64,000 bases of DNA, taken from contig CM066036.1 of NCBI GenBank assembly GCA_033557465.1, positions 718,434,828-718,498,827 of the forward strand. The letters run 5' to 3'. Below, piece by piece: positions 30,839 to 41,599 of this stretch (position 1 is the stretch's first letter; each line of letters opens with the position of its first letter). Source of the DNA: Ichthyophis bannanicus (taxonomy: Eukaryota > Chordata > Amphibia > Gymnophiona > Ichthyophiidae). Under the pieces are notes generated by a model, which worked only from the letters and a program-made list of their open reading frames with translations, did not search any database and had not been told where the DNA came from. The position numbers and the translations under genes are program-made.

Positions 30839-31628
30839 ATTCTCTCTTTGCCTGCCTTATCAATGCCTTGCATTTGACTTGCCAGTGCTTGTGCTGTTTC
30901 CAGGTTTCGTCGTTTGGCTCTTTTTTCCATTTCCTGAAAGATGCTTTTTTGGCAACAACAGCCTCTCTGACCTCACCATTAAACCATGCTGGCAGTTTTT
31001 TGGACTTCCTTCCACTTTTCTTAAAGCGTGGAATACAGCTGGTCTGGGCTTCCAAGATAGTATTTTTCAACAACACCCAAGCTTGATGTACGTCTTTAAC
31101 CTTCGCAACTGCTCCTTTTAGTTTTTTCTTAACTGTTTTCCTCATTTTATCATAGTCTCCCTTTCGAAAGTTAAAAGGTAGTACTGTGGATTTCCTTACT
31201 ATCCCTCCTCCACTAATTAAATCAAAGGCGATCATGCTATGATCACTATTGCCAAGTGGCCCCAACACCCTTATCTCTTGCACTAGATATGGTGTTCCAC
31301 TAAGGACTAGGTCTAATATGGCTTCCCCTCTGGTCGGTTCATGAACCAGCTGCTCCAAGAAGCAGTCATTTATTTCATCTAGGAACTTTATCTCCCTAGC
31401 ATGTCCTGACATGACACTGACCCAGTCGATACCGGGGTAATTGAAATCACCCATTATTGTTACTGCGCTGTAAACTTTGTTAGCTTCCTTGATTTCTTTG
31501 AGCATTTCATCATCCATTTGGTCATTCTGGCCAGGTGCTCGATAGTACACCCCCACTGCCATCGCCTTCCCCCTTTTATATGGAATTTCAATCCATATAG
31601 ATTCTACTGCAGATTTTGTTTCCTGCAA
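30735..31628 (-). pseudogene. CR1 APE-type endonuclease, N-terminally truncated
   Basis: 297 open codons. YYRAPGQNDQM and TIMGDFNYPGIDW (the GDFN catalytic block) are followed by a linker containing HEPTRGEAILDLVLS and SDHSMIAFDL (the SDH motif). A basic linker towards RT follows. The residues before the VGVYYR block, which hold the N and E of the active site, are missing. Confidence 0.85.
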
Positions 31629-31640
31629 AACTTTAATCCT

Positions 31641-32085
31641 TTCTGAGTCAAGTCTGGGTATGCATTATTTCTCTGAAGAGATCTTTGCTGTTCTCCAAAG
31701 GAGCTGATGACCACCGATTCCTGTGCCATCACACACTTCCTGCAAGGCTAAAGTCACTGTCCATGTGCTGAAGCCACAGCACATAAGCATGCTGAGAGTG
31801 GGAGGTATTGGAGATCTAAGCACACAGCACGTCAGGCAGCGTAGCAGCACATGGGGCATGGAAAAACAAAACAAAACAGAGTTTGGTCATGGGACTGCAA
31901 CAAACCAGCTAGGCAGGAGGGGGCCAAAATTCAAAATCAGATACCAGTGCACGGCCAGATTGAAGTGAACAATGCTGGGATGCACGCACTTCCTCACACT
32001 CTTATCCAGGCAAAGGCAGCACAGAATGTCTTTGGCGCGGGGCCCTGTGCAAAAACATTCTTGCTCAATGGATGGGCTAGCCCTG
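31641..32085. mobile_element. unclassified insert with a hAT-like right end
   Basis: This stretch separates two CR1 endonuclease regions. Its right edge reads 'gcaaaaacattcttgctcaa' then 'tggatgggctagccctg', like the inverted end of a hAT element, followed by 'ctttagag' as a possible 8-bp target repeat. I do not find the matching left end, so the boundary and class are uncertain. Confidence 0.35.
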
Positions 32086-33590
32086 CTTTAGAGAACCAAA
32101 TAGGTTTCCTTTTCCTCTTGTTTTTATTTACTTTCCTTACGTATGTATCTGTTGCACCTTTTATTGCTTTTTTTAGTTTAGCCCATTGCAATTCCACTTC
32201 ACTTAACCCATCCCACCCTACAAACTCCTCCTTCAGGTACTTGGCCATTTTATTGAAGTCAGCATTTTTGAAGTCTAAGACTTTTGAGTTTGCTGTAATT
32301 GGATTCCACCTTGGCTTTTATCTCAAACCACACAATGTGATGATCGCTGCTGCTCACATGGGCATCGACCTGGATATTTGACACGTTATCTCCATTGGTG
32401 AGCACTAAATCCAGCATGGAGCTCTCCCTAGTTGGTTCCATCATCATTTATTTAAGTAATGCATCTTGGAAGGCATCCACAATTTTTTTTACTTCTTTCT
32501 AGATTTGCAGAAGGAATACTCCAATCCACATCAGGTAGATTAAATTCACCCAATATGATCACATCCCCCTTCATGGCTATCTTTGCAATATCAACAATCA
32601 ATTTGCTATCCATTTCTTTGGTTTGAGTTGGAGGCCTGTAGACTACACCAGTATGGATGACAGTGACATCTCCTCTTTTCAACACAATCCAGAGCGCTTC
32701 TTCTTTTCCCCACGTCCCCTGCATTTCAGCAGCTTTAATATTTCTTTTGACATACAGGGCTCCTCCTCCTCCTTTTCTACCCTCTCTATCTCTTCTAAAT
32801 AGATTATAGCCAGCCATAGCTATATCCCGTTCATGTGAATCATTAAACCATGTTTCTGTAATGGCCACAATATCCAAATCCATTTCCATCATTAGGGCTT
32901 CCAGATCAGGAACTTGTTGGCTAGTCTGCAAGCATTTGTGCTCATTGCTTTCCAGCATTTGTTGAATAGCTTGCCTGCCTTTTGCATGGGTTTTGTTCAA
33001 CATGCCCCTTCCCGCTTGCTATTGATCTGTTGTTCAAAGGTGTGGCTGTTTCCAATGTTGCTTTTCTTTTGCTGGTATTGATGCACTGAACTTGTCCTTC
33101 TCCATCCATCACCCCCTTTCCCTAGTTTAAATACCCGTCCACATAATGCCTGAATTTTTCACTTAGGATCCTTTTCCCTGAGACAGAGAGATGTAGTCCA
33201 TCAGTACAGTATAGTCTCTTGTTGATCCATGTTTCCCCAGTTGCCTATATATCTAAATTCTTCTTGTTTGCACCAAGTTTGGAGTCATGTATTAAAGTTC
33301 TTTATGTGATGCAGTCTTTCTGCCCTCTTACCATGAACAGATAGGCCTTCTGAGAATGTTATAGTGTTAGCAATGGGCTTGAGCTTCTCTCGCAGAATCT
33401 GAAAATCCCTTTGAACTGTAGAGGCACTGTTTCCTGCCAGGTCATTTGTACCCAAGTGGATGATAATATCAGTTTTGGAGTGCTCACTTTCTGCACTAAC
33501 TAAACCAACAATTTGGTTTGTATTCCTGCTGGGTGAAGAGCCTGGGAGGCATTTGACCATCCTTTCTCCTTTGCCCTGTGTTCCCAAGTT
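31990..33590 (-). mobile_element. CR1-like LINE: ORF1 esterase and endonuclease remains
   Basis: Minus strand from 33587: an SGNH-esterase piece with TDIIIHLGTNDLAGN typical of CR1 ORF1. Then, at 33003-32452, an endonuclease with DIVAITETWF (Glu of the active site), GGGGALYVKRNI and VIILGEFNLPDVDW (usually GDFN; here GEFN). Further endonuclease and linker pieces follow at 32447-31994. The wording differs from the 28.9-kb copy. RT is absent, the L2 of 33.6 kb abuts its 5' side, and frames are broken. Confidence 0.8.
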
Positions 33591-36500
33591 TATTTATTTT
33601 ATTTAACAGTATTTCTAAACCGCCTTATCTTAATAATCAAGGTGGTATCACAGCAAGCAATCAGGTAAAGTGTGTGTGTTGTACATGCAGTGAGGATAAA
33701 ACTTAGTTGTGTGAGGGATGTGTTGGGTGCTTGATTTGTTTGAGCTATATACAGGGTGGGCTATTTACAGTGGTGCTAGAATCATATTTTATATATATTC
33801 AGTTGTTTGGGAGGATTGGAGTGCTGTTATCCATTCTCTTAGGTTATGTGATGTGATCATAGTGCTCTATGAACAGCATGGTTTTCAGTTGTTTTCTGAA
33901 GTCTTTGAGGTCTAGAGTTGCCCTTAGATCGTCCGGTAGATTGTTCCATATTGTTGGAGCAGCCATGGAGAGAGCTCTGTCTGTTGTGTCCTTGCGTGTG
34001 TGCTTGTACTCATTTGGGGTGCTGACTCGGTTGCGTGTTTGACTTCTTCTGGGACGTGCGCTGGTTTCCGGTTGTATGAGCAGGTGGAGGCTGTTGGCTG
34101 ATGTATGTTCTTTTATCTTAAATAGGTTTATGATAGTCTTGTATCTGATGCGAGCAATGATTGGGAGCCAGTGTAAGTCCTTTAGTGTAGGTGTGATGTG
34201 CTCCTGCCTTGCGGCTCCGGATATGATTCGAGCTGCAGTGTTTTGTGCCAGCTGTAGTGGTTTGAGAGCTTGTTTTGGTAGTCCGAGGTATATCGGATTG
34301 CAGAAGTCCAGTATTGGGGTTATCAGTGCTTGACAGACTGTACGGAAGTGTTCTGGAGCGAGGAGTGGTTTCAGTCTCCTGATGATTCGCATCCTGTAAT
34401 ATGCTTTTTGGATTGTTTTGTCTATGTGTGGTTTGAGGTTGAGTTTACTGTCCAGAGTAACCCCAAGGTATCTCACCTCCGATCTTATCGGTATCGTGGT
34501 GCTTTGTATCTTTATGTTTGGTGGGTGGGTGAAGCTTTGGTTTCGAGTGATGATTAAAGCTTCAGTCTTGTTGTAGTTTATAGCTAGATTGTTGTTTTGG
34601 CACCACTTCGCCATTTGGGTAAGGCAGTCTGCTATTTTAGAGAAGTCCGGGTTTTCGATTGATATCGGGGAGTATACCATTATATCGTCTGCGTATATTG
34701 TGTATTGGATGTTGTTCTCTTTCATAATGTTGCATATTGGTTGGATGTAGATGTTAAAAAGGAGTGCTGAGAGTGCGGATCCTTGTGGTACTCCTTGTTG
34801 GATGTTTATGGGCCGGGAGGTGTCCTGTCCCACCTTGACCTGTAGCTGTCTTTCTGTTAGGTACGAGTGGAACCATTTTAGAGTGGTACCGTGTATACCA
34901 GTGTTCTTCAGTCTCTCCAGGAGTATATTGTGATCAACTGTGTCGAACGCTGAGGAGATGTCGATGAAGATCATTATAATTCCATTCCTGATGTCGTCAA
35001 TTATTCTTATGATGCTGTCGAAGAGGTAGATCAGGAGAGTTTCGACTCCATGGTTGGGACGAAATCCGTGTTGGTTGTCGTCGAGAGTTCCGTGTTCGTC
35101 AATGTGTTCCTGAAGTTGTAGTTGAACTGTCTTTTCGATTATTTTTGCGAGGAAGGGTATGCTGGAGATTGGTCGGTATGCTGCTGGGTCCTTTTTGTCG
35201 AGAGAAGTTTTCTTTGTGATTGGTCTTACTGAGGCAAGCTTTAATTGCTGTGGCATGAGTCCTTGAGTGAGTGAGTTGTGTACCATTTTATGAATGTTTG
35301 GTATGAGGCTTGCTTTGGTGGCTTTGACCCATGACACTGGGCAAGGGTCTGTCGGAGCAGTGCTTGTGTTGATTGTGGAGATGAAGTCTGATATCTGCTC
35401 TTTTGAGGGTGAGTGGAATGTGCCCCAGGTTTTGGGGTGGACGTTCGTTCTGTTGGTTCTACTGGGTGTTGAGCGCTCTGTGGAGTGAAATTTGTCTTTG
35501 ATGTGGTCGGCGAATATCTGTGGATCCACTTGTATTTCTCTTTCTGCTGCTTGCTCTTTTGTCAGGGTTTTTACTATTTCGAAAAGTTCTCTGGGTTTGT
35601 TGATGGAAGAATTTATCAGGTTTGTGTGGAATTCTCTCTTTGATTGGTTGATGTGTTCATTGTATTGTTTTTGCTTTGTTAGGTAAAGATGTTGGTCGGA
35701 AGTAGTTTTGTTTTTTCTCCATCTCCGTTCAATTTTCCTGAGCTCCCTCTTTTCCTGTCGTATTTTTGCTGAGTACCATGGTTTGTTTTGTCTCTTGTTG
35801 TGGTGTTGTTTCTTGGTCCTGTCAACGGATGGTTTGGCGGCGTTAGCTAGGACATTGTTCCAGTTGGAAACTTGTTCCTCCAGGTCCTCTGAGTCAATGT
35901 TCAGGTGTTGTATTGTGTCCTGGATGAATTCGTCCTTGTCAAAGGACTTGAATCGTCTTTGTGTGTGTGGGAAGTTCGCTCTTTCGCTTGTCCAGTCTTC
36001 TTGTGATTGCAGATTTGTCTCGATTAAGTAATGGTCAGACCATGGTACTGGGGTGATGGTGGGTGTAGAGATTAGGTCTCTTGAAGTTAGGTAGTTTGAT
36101 GCGAAGATGAGGTCTGGGGATGATCCTAGTCTGTGTGTTGGTGCATTGACTATCTGTGTGAATTGAAGTGATGACATTGCCTGAAGGAAGGCCTCTGCAT
36201 CTTTTGTATTGGCGGACTTGAGGTTGAAGTTGGTGCCTCTGATGATGGAATCTCCAATGAGTAGTCGTTTTGTTTTGTGATTTTTTTCTTCCTATTGGGT
36301 ACATTATCAGTAGATTTGGCATTAAGTCTATCATTTAAGGGCACTTCAGTTTCCACGGATTGGGGACCCTCATTATCCAAGGCAGAGAAGGCATCTTGCA
36401 GGGATATCTCTTGATTATAGGATGTCTCTGCGCTACAGGTTGCAACCTACCAGAGCACACTGTCATCCATTTGTTCCTGGACTGTTTGATACTTTGTGGG

Positions 36501-36640
36501 AGCGGTGGTGGATTTTGTTCAGTTTGTAACCTAGAGGAAGTGTGTTTAATTGCAGCTAATTCTTCCCTTAGTAGAGTCAATTCTTTATGCATAGCAGCTA
36601 ACTTCAGCCCTTTTGACTATTAGGTCCATTATCTCCTTTG
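33590..36640 (-). mobile_element. L2-clade LINE with internal deletion
   Basis: The 3' end (33590-33840) has the L2 stem block ('ccaccttgattattaagata' then 'aggcggtttag') and a TAAA-type tail. Upstream is a 777-codon ORF, then the end of the endonuclease, and further upstream ORF1 remains with a coiled-coil-like stretch (LREELAAIKHTSSRLQTEQ, 36592-36500). Near 36240-36280 a GDSIIRG motif of ORF1 runs directly into the NFNLKSANTKD part of the endonuclease. Most of the endonuclease is therefore deleted. Confidence 0.87.
33844..36177 (-). CDS. L2 endonuclease end plus reverse transcriptase, open frame
   Basis: 777 codons. The first 60 residues are the endonuclease C-terminus (NAPTHRLGSSPDLIF, PWSDHYLI). 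RT follows with AAYRPISSIPFLAKIIEK, QHGFRPNHGVETLL, IFIDISSAFDTVDHNILL (motif A), QGVPQGSALSALLFNIYI (motif B) and YTIYADDIMVYS (motif C). The C-terminal L2 region has TPTLKDLHWLPI, RALSMAAPTIWNNLP and FRKQLKTMLFIEHY. The enzyme part looks intact, although the endonuclease is not, so autonomous activity is unlikely. The 48.05-kb fragment is the same family's C-terminus. Confidence 0.9.
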   Translation of the reverse strand: MSSLQFTQIVNAPTHRLGSSPDLIFASNYLTSRDLISTPTITPVPWSDHYLIETNLQSQEDWTSERANFPHTQRRFKSFDKDEFIQDTIQHLNIDSEDLEEQVSNWNNVLANAAKPSVDRTKKQHHNKRQNKPWYSAKIRQEKRELRKIERRWRKNKTTSDQHLYLTKQKQYNEHINQSKREFHTNLINSSINKPRELFEIVKTLTKEQAAEREIQVDPQIFADHIKDKFHSTERSTPSRTNRTNVHPKTWGTFHSPSKEQISDFISTINTSTAPTDPCPVSWVKATKASLIPNIHKMVHNSLTQGLMPQQLKLASVRPITKKTSLDKKDPAAYRPISSIPFLAKIIEKTVQLQLQEHIDEHGTLDDNQHGFRPNHGVETLLIYLFDSIIRIIDDIRNGIIMIFIDISSAFDTVDHNILLERLKNTGIHGTTLKWFHSYLTERQLQVKVGQDTSRPINIQQGVPQGSALSALLFNIYIQPICNIMKENNIQYTIYADDIMVYSPISIENPDFSKIADCLTQMAKWCQNNNLAINYNKTEALIITRNQSFTHPPNIKIQSTTIPIRSEVRYLGVTLDSKLNLKPHIDKTIQKAYYRMRIIRRLKPLLAPEHFRTVCQALITPILDFCNPIYLGLPKQALKPLQLAQNTAARIISGAARQEHITPTLKDLHWLPIIARIRYKTIINLFKIKEHTSANSLHLLIQPETSARPRRSQTRNRVSTPNEYKHTRKDTTDRALSMAAPTIWNNLPDDLRATLDLKDFRKQLKTMLFIEHYDHIT

Positions 36641-37060
36641 TGTTTTAAATGAGCTACCGTGTAACTTCATGGCATGTCTCTTAGTCTTTGTACTTTTTGA
36701 AATAGCAAACAATTCGCCTTTACTTGTTCCACTATACCCAGGATTTTATAGACCTTTAATCAAATCTCCCCTATTCAAACTAAAGAACCCTAACCTCTTT
36801 AGCCTTTCCTCATAGGAGAGTCATTCCATCCCCTTTATCATTTTGGTAACCCTTCTCTGTACCCTTTCTAATTCTGCTATATCTTTTTTGAGATGCAGCA
36901 ACCAGAACTGCACATAGTACTGAAGGTGCATGCTGACCATGAAGCAATACAAAGGCATTATGATATTTCTTGTTTCAGTCTCTGTTTCTTTCCTAATACT
37001 TCCTAACATTTGCCTAGATCCTTTTCCTGGGTGCTTACTCCTAATGTGGAGCTATAATTA

Positions 37061-37499
37061 GGTGGTCTTTTACTAAAGGGCGTTAGCTGTCAATATGGGG
37101 CTGAAGCATGCTAAAGGCATGCGTTTGACATGCATTGACAATTAACATGGGACCTTGACAGCTAGTGCAGCTGGATTTTGTCACAGACTCTCTAGCAAGT
37201 GGGGAGGGTTAAGAGTGGTGAGTGGGTGGAGCAAGCACTGTGCAGGCAACGCTCCTGCTCTATCTGCACAGCAGGCTAGTAGTGCGGGTGCACTCAACGC
37301 CACCTCCATAGGTTGCATTGACTGCACCCATGTTTTTGTAGTATTACAGTAGGGCTGCATACATTGTGGTAACTGCTCAGAAAATGCATTCCATGTTCCC
37401 GGCAGTTAATGCTGTGATGTTGCCCTAACGTAGCTTGGATTTGCATGTTATGGGTGTGTTTGGTGCAACACCACAGAACCCTTTCGTAAAAGGACCCCA
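37061..37499. mobile_element. MITE with terminal inverted repeats
   Basis: The left end is 'ggtcttttactaaaggg' (37064-37080) and the right end 'ccctttcgtaaaaggacccc' (37479-37498), inverted copies with small differences. About 435 bp, no coding capacity, inserted in the CR1. The target duplication is not clear, so the superfamily is unassigned. Confidence 0.65.
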
Positions 37500-37559
37500 T
37501 GGGGTTATTCTTTCCTATGTGCTTCACTTTGTAGGTGTCCATATTAAATTGCCATTTGG

Positions 37560-39626
37560 GGGATCCAAGATGGCAGCTGCAACTGAGCCTGCTCTGACTG
37601 TCCGCTTGTAACGTGGCTTTGCTCTCTACAACTATTTTCCTTTTTGTTTTTTTTCTTTTTACTTTAATTTGATGGGGAAGAGAAATGGGAAGGTTAAATC
37701 TTATACCAAAGTGGATCCTTTGCTTCAGCAGCAGCCCATTGCAAAGTTTGTAACAATTGGAGCTGAAAAGGAATCTGCAGGAGTTTGTGCTGGAGCTGAC
37801 TTTAAGGGGCCCTTTCGGCCTCAGATGCTAGTCTGAGCCCAGAGCAGCACATTTCATCAATTGAGCCTCTCCTACCATCAGCTTTCTGCCACTCAGGCTG
37901 ACACTGCCAATCTGAGTTAGGGAATGAGTCGCCATCTTGGGGGAGTTGTCAGGTCCAAGAACACTGCCAACAGCCCCCAGAGATGCTGAGGATCCTTCCT
38001 GTTCTGAGACTGATATGTGCACCGGTCGAATGGCATCAAGTGTGGCATCTCACCAAGTGATACAATCTGCATCGCAGCCAGAAGGGAGCCCCCCATATCC
38101 CAGCCGGTGGTAACATCCTCGTGACGCCATCGGTAGTAAACTTGGACACCATCTGGACTGCTATTATATTGCTGGAAAAATCAGTCTCCAGTTGCCTGAG
38201 CGTTGTGGAGGGGGCAACTCAGGAACTTCAGTCAAGGTTTGAATCTCATGAGCAAACTTGAACGGATGTCAGCAATATGGTGGGAGTTCTTTCTTCTCAG
38301 GCTGTGGCTTTGAGAACTCAGAGTGTATCCTTTGTTTGGGATAGCTCTATGATACATGCTAAATTGGAGAAGATGGAAAACTTCTCCTAGACACTAAATT
38401 AGCATTTTGTAAATTCTCCTATTTCCTCCAACGTCTCTTCGGCTGAACTCTTTAAAAAATACCTGCTTGAAATATTAGGGATGCCAGAAAATGCAGAACC
38501 CTCCACTTCTAAAGTTTATTACTTGCCAACAAAAAAGTGTTTGAGTAGTCTTGCAGTGGACAAAGAATGGGGGGATGCTTCTTTTGACCAAGAATTTGAC
38601 CCAGGTTTTAAAAGTATCATCTGCGGAGGGCAACTCTTTCGATCACTTATGTGCTTGAACCGGATCAGGCCTGGACTCTTAAAATTTATTTCAGGAATTC
38701 TACTAAATTGTGTTTTGGGCAAAGCGTCTGGGGTTTTCCAGACATTTCCTATGTAATGCGGTCCTGAAGTTACGATTTCTATGTAAATGCATAATCAAGT
38801 CTTCCTCACTTAGCTATATCTTCTATGGGCCTAAACAATTGTGAGCATTTCTGGATGGCAGAAAGTCTCCTGGTTCAGTTGTAGTCACAGTTGTGCCATC
38901 TTAAGACTCTATGTTTATGTTTATTCTTATTACATTTGATATATCACCCTTCTGCAAAAAAAAACCAGAGCGGTGTAAAACAAGAAATTACAAACATGGC
39001 CAAGGGCCGGAGAAAGAAAGGAAGTTACAGTGCAAGACAGGACAGAAAAATAGTGTAATCAATCATACCAAACCGAAAAGGTGGACAACATAGAAAAGAA
39101 AAATGTCACACGAAGGGGGCAGGGAGGTCAAAGGCGGAAGACGACAAATGGGTTTTTAGACGGACTTTGAAGGTACGATGATTCTGCTCCAGCCTGAGGG
39201 AGGTGGGTAGTGAGTTCCATAATGGGGGACCAATGAAAAAAAAGGCAGAAGCGCAAGTGGATTGCAAATAGGCACATGAAGGAGAGGGGAGATTAAGGCG
39301 ATTTATGTGTGCTGATCGAAGATCGCAACCGGGTCGCTATGATTTTATATAATTTTGTATGATTTTGTTCGGGTCATGCAGCTTGTCTTTTCCTAGAAAA
39401 ATATTTCTTAGTGATATTTATGTTATCTAGCCTCCTTTCCAGATTCCCCCTCCCCTTCCCCATGTTGTTTGTGAGCTATTTGTGTCCAGCACATATATTT
39501 TCTTTTCCAATTTTTACTTGATTTATTATCAGATGTTTTTGTTTGATTTCTTTATGTCCTTCTCCATTCCCTTCAAGTTTGTGATTATTGTTTGATGTAA
39601 TGATGTTAAATTTAGAAATAAATTAT
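37560..39626 (+). mobile_element. second ORF1-only L1-like element, decayed
   Basis: It is flanked by the 14-bp direct repeat aaattgccatttgg (37546-37559 and 39627-39640), which is CR1 sequence. The 5' end 'gggatccaagatggcagctg' resembles the YY1-type start of L1 5' UTRs. An ATG at 37671 starts MGKRNGKVK, and ORF1 fragments continue (VYYLPTKK near 38515). The 3' end is AT-rich, 'gaaataaattataaat'. There is no endonuclease or RT. A foreign L2-like piece occupies about 38905-39345. Confidence 0.75.
38905..39345 (-). mobile_element. L2-type fragment within the second ORF1-only element
   Basis: 'atgtttattcttattacatt' plus 'tgatatatcacccttctgc' and a 'gagcggtgtaaaac' block match the antisense L2 end at 49018 ('ttgatataccgcccatcacg', 'gagcggttcacaac'). 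Downstream G/A-rich sequence is similar to 49260-49460. Minus-strand, 5'-truncated. Confidence 0.6.
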
Positions 39627-40699
39627 AAATTGCCATTTGGATGCTTAAGTGTCCAAACTTGCAAGGGCTTCCTGTAATTTCTCACAATCTGCATGCAATT
39701 TAAGAATTTTGAATAGTTTTGTGTCATCTGCAAATTTGATCACTTCACCCATTTTCATTTCCAGATCATTTGTAAATGTGTTAAAAGAACTGGTCCTAAT
39801 ACAGATCCCTGTTGTAGTATACTATTCATCTTCCTCTACTGAGAATATGTGCCATTTAACTCTACTCTCTGTTTTCTATTTTTAACCAATTCCCAATGCA
39901 CAGTAGAACATTTCCTTCAATCCCATGGATTTAGATTTTTTTGAGGAATCTCTCATAATGGGCTCCATACAATGCTCTCTGAAAATCCCCTTTATCCACA
40001 TGTTTATTCATGCTTTCAAAATATGTAGCAAACAGATGAGGCAAGACTTCACTTAGTTAAACCCATGTTGACTCTGTTCCATTAAAACATGTCTATCTTT
40101 GTGCTTAGTATTTTGTTTTCATTATAATAATTTCTACAGTTCTGCCCTGCACTGATGTCAGACTCACTAGCTTGTAGTTTCCCAGATCACCCATGGCACC
40201 CTTTTTAAAAATTGGTGTTAAAATGGCCACCATCCAATCTTCAGATACGATGCATGATTTTAATGATAGATTACAGATTACTAACAGTAGTTCTGAAATT
40301 TCATTTTTGAGTTCATTTAATATCCTGGGGTATATATGATCAGATGCAGGTGATTTGCTACTCTTTAGGTGGCCAGTTTGATTCATTGAGATTTGTTTCA
40401 GTTCCTCTGAATCATTAAATACCATTTCTGAAATGGATAGATCTCTTACATCTTCCTCTGTTAAGACTGAAGCAAAGGATTCTTTTAGGCTCTCTGATAT
40501 GGCTTTGTCCTCCCTGATTTCCTTTTTTACCTCATGATCATCTAATGGATCATCTAATGAGTTTCTTCTCTACAGCAAGCGCCTTTTCAAATTCTCTTTT
40601 AGCCTTCCCTATCAATGTTTTGCATCTGCCTTGCCAGTGCTTATGCTATTTTCTGGGGGGGGGGGGGGGTCCATTTAGATTTTTTCTACTATTTTAAAA

Positions 40700-41330
40700 A
40701 TATTCATTAGGCTATAATGAGAAGGCCGCGGGCAGGGTCCCGGCGGCAGCCGTTAACCGGGGGCGCGGCCCGGCACGGGACCCTGCCCACGTGGAGGAAG
40801 TAAGGAGGAAGTGGGGAGGGCTGGAGGCGCAACGGCGTGAGCGGCGTCTTTCAAATTGATTGGCTCCACTGCGGGGTTGTGTGTGTGCGGGGTTGCGGGG
40901 TTGGCGGGGTTGCGGGGTTGTTGTGTGTGCGGGGTTGGCGGGAGCCAATCAGGAGGGTGGAAGAGCCATGTGCTGTGGCGGCGTGGATGCTCACCGAGCA
41001 CATGGTTAGGAAAGAGGGCAGCGGCCGGTGTCCCGCCTTTCCACCCGTTCAGTGGAGGGTTGGTGTGGGGGTTTTGGGGGTGTTGCAGCTGGGGGGAGGA
41101 AAGGATGAGGCGGATCCTGGAGGTTTCCGGGGTCCGGAGCCGTAGGCTACTTGGGGCGGGGGCAGGGTGCCCGCGACCCGGAGAACCCCGAGCTGACTTT
41201 TCCTAGTGATATGGCGAAGTCGGGCAGGGGTGGTAGTAACTGGACCGGTGGTTGACCGGGCCAGGTGCGGAAGCGAGGTAACCTTGCTAATGGTACGGCG
41301 GGTGAGGTATCTCTCTGCTGGGGGGGGGGG
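40700..41330. promoter_or_regulatory. CpG-rich island, candidate host promoter
   Basis: A sharp rise in G+C with many CpG and no repeat signature. It holds a 13-bp inverted repeat gggcagggtcccg / cgggaccctgccc (40730-40742, 40776-40788). Two inverted CCAAT boxes sit in 11-bp arms TGATTGGCTCC (40857-40867) and GGAGCCAATCA (40941-40951). Between them is a G-rich tandem ('gcggggttgcggggttggcg'). Candidate splice donors exist (for example 'gaggtaacc' near 41275), but no convincing first exon; the ATG-started frames are short. It could be a promoter for an unseen gene or a non-coding RNA. Confidence 0.4.
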
Positions 41331-41599
41331 GATTGGTTGATTAAGTTGTTACTTATGTTACAGATGTTAAATTGTTATTGGGCAATAAAGCTGCGACCTG
41401 GTGTTTGTTCCAAATTTGGTGTAGTGTGAAGTTTGTGGGATTCGTACAAGGGGTACGGAGGAGGAGGGGGGGAGGGCTGGGGGGGAGCGCCAGGTACAGA
41501 TCCACGGTTATATCCTCTTCCACCTCACCCTTTAACCATGCATGCCTTAACAACTCACTAATACAAAGTTGCAGACAGCACTCCAGCAGCAAGATCTTT

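Larger units (their letters stand above)
28895..31640 (-). mobile_element. CR1 LINE, 5'-truncated, long open frames
   Basis: The 3' end is three CATAAGAA-type repeats at 28895-28915 and a 3' UTR. The RT ORF (30838-29069) and an endonuclease ORF (31628-30735) overlap in different frames, so one frameshift near 30780 separates them. The endonuclease lacks its N-terminus, and the element starts abruptly near 31640. It is the best preserved CR1 here, and fragments at 20.2, 47.4, 59.6 and 61.8 kb belong to it or close relatives. Confidence 0.92.
36640..40660 (-). mobile_element. old CR1 LINE split by two insertions
   Basis: CR1 pieces lie at 36640-37060 (C-terminus, RNIIMPLYCFMVS and RRVTKMIKGME), 37500-37559 (ATATTAAATTGCCATTTGG part) and 39641-40660 (RT fingers and upstream, NYKLVSLTSVQGRTVE and LKSSKSPASDHIYPRIL). 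They read continuously on the minus strand once a MITE (37061-37499) and an L1-like element (37560-39626) are set aside. Many substitutions, all frames broken. A 14-G run at about 40656-40669 marks the right end. Confidence 0.8.

Noticed and set aside
29430..31121. plus ORFs of up to 239 codons
   Set aside because: They are antisense to the CR1 endonuclease/RT frames, which show the real motifs.
34076..36031. series of plus ORFs of 60-107 codons
   Set aside because: Antisense shadows of the 777-codon L2 ORF.
40712..41206. ORFs on both strands in the CpG island
   Set aside because: Caused by GC richness and tandem G-rich repeats; composition is Gly/Arg/Val-rich with no homology I recognise.
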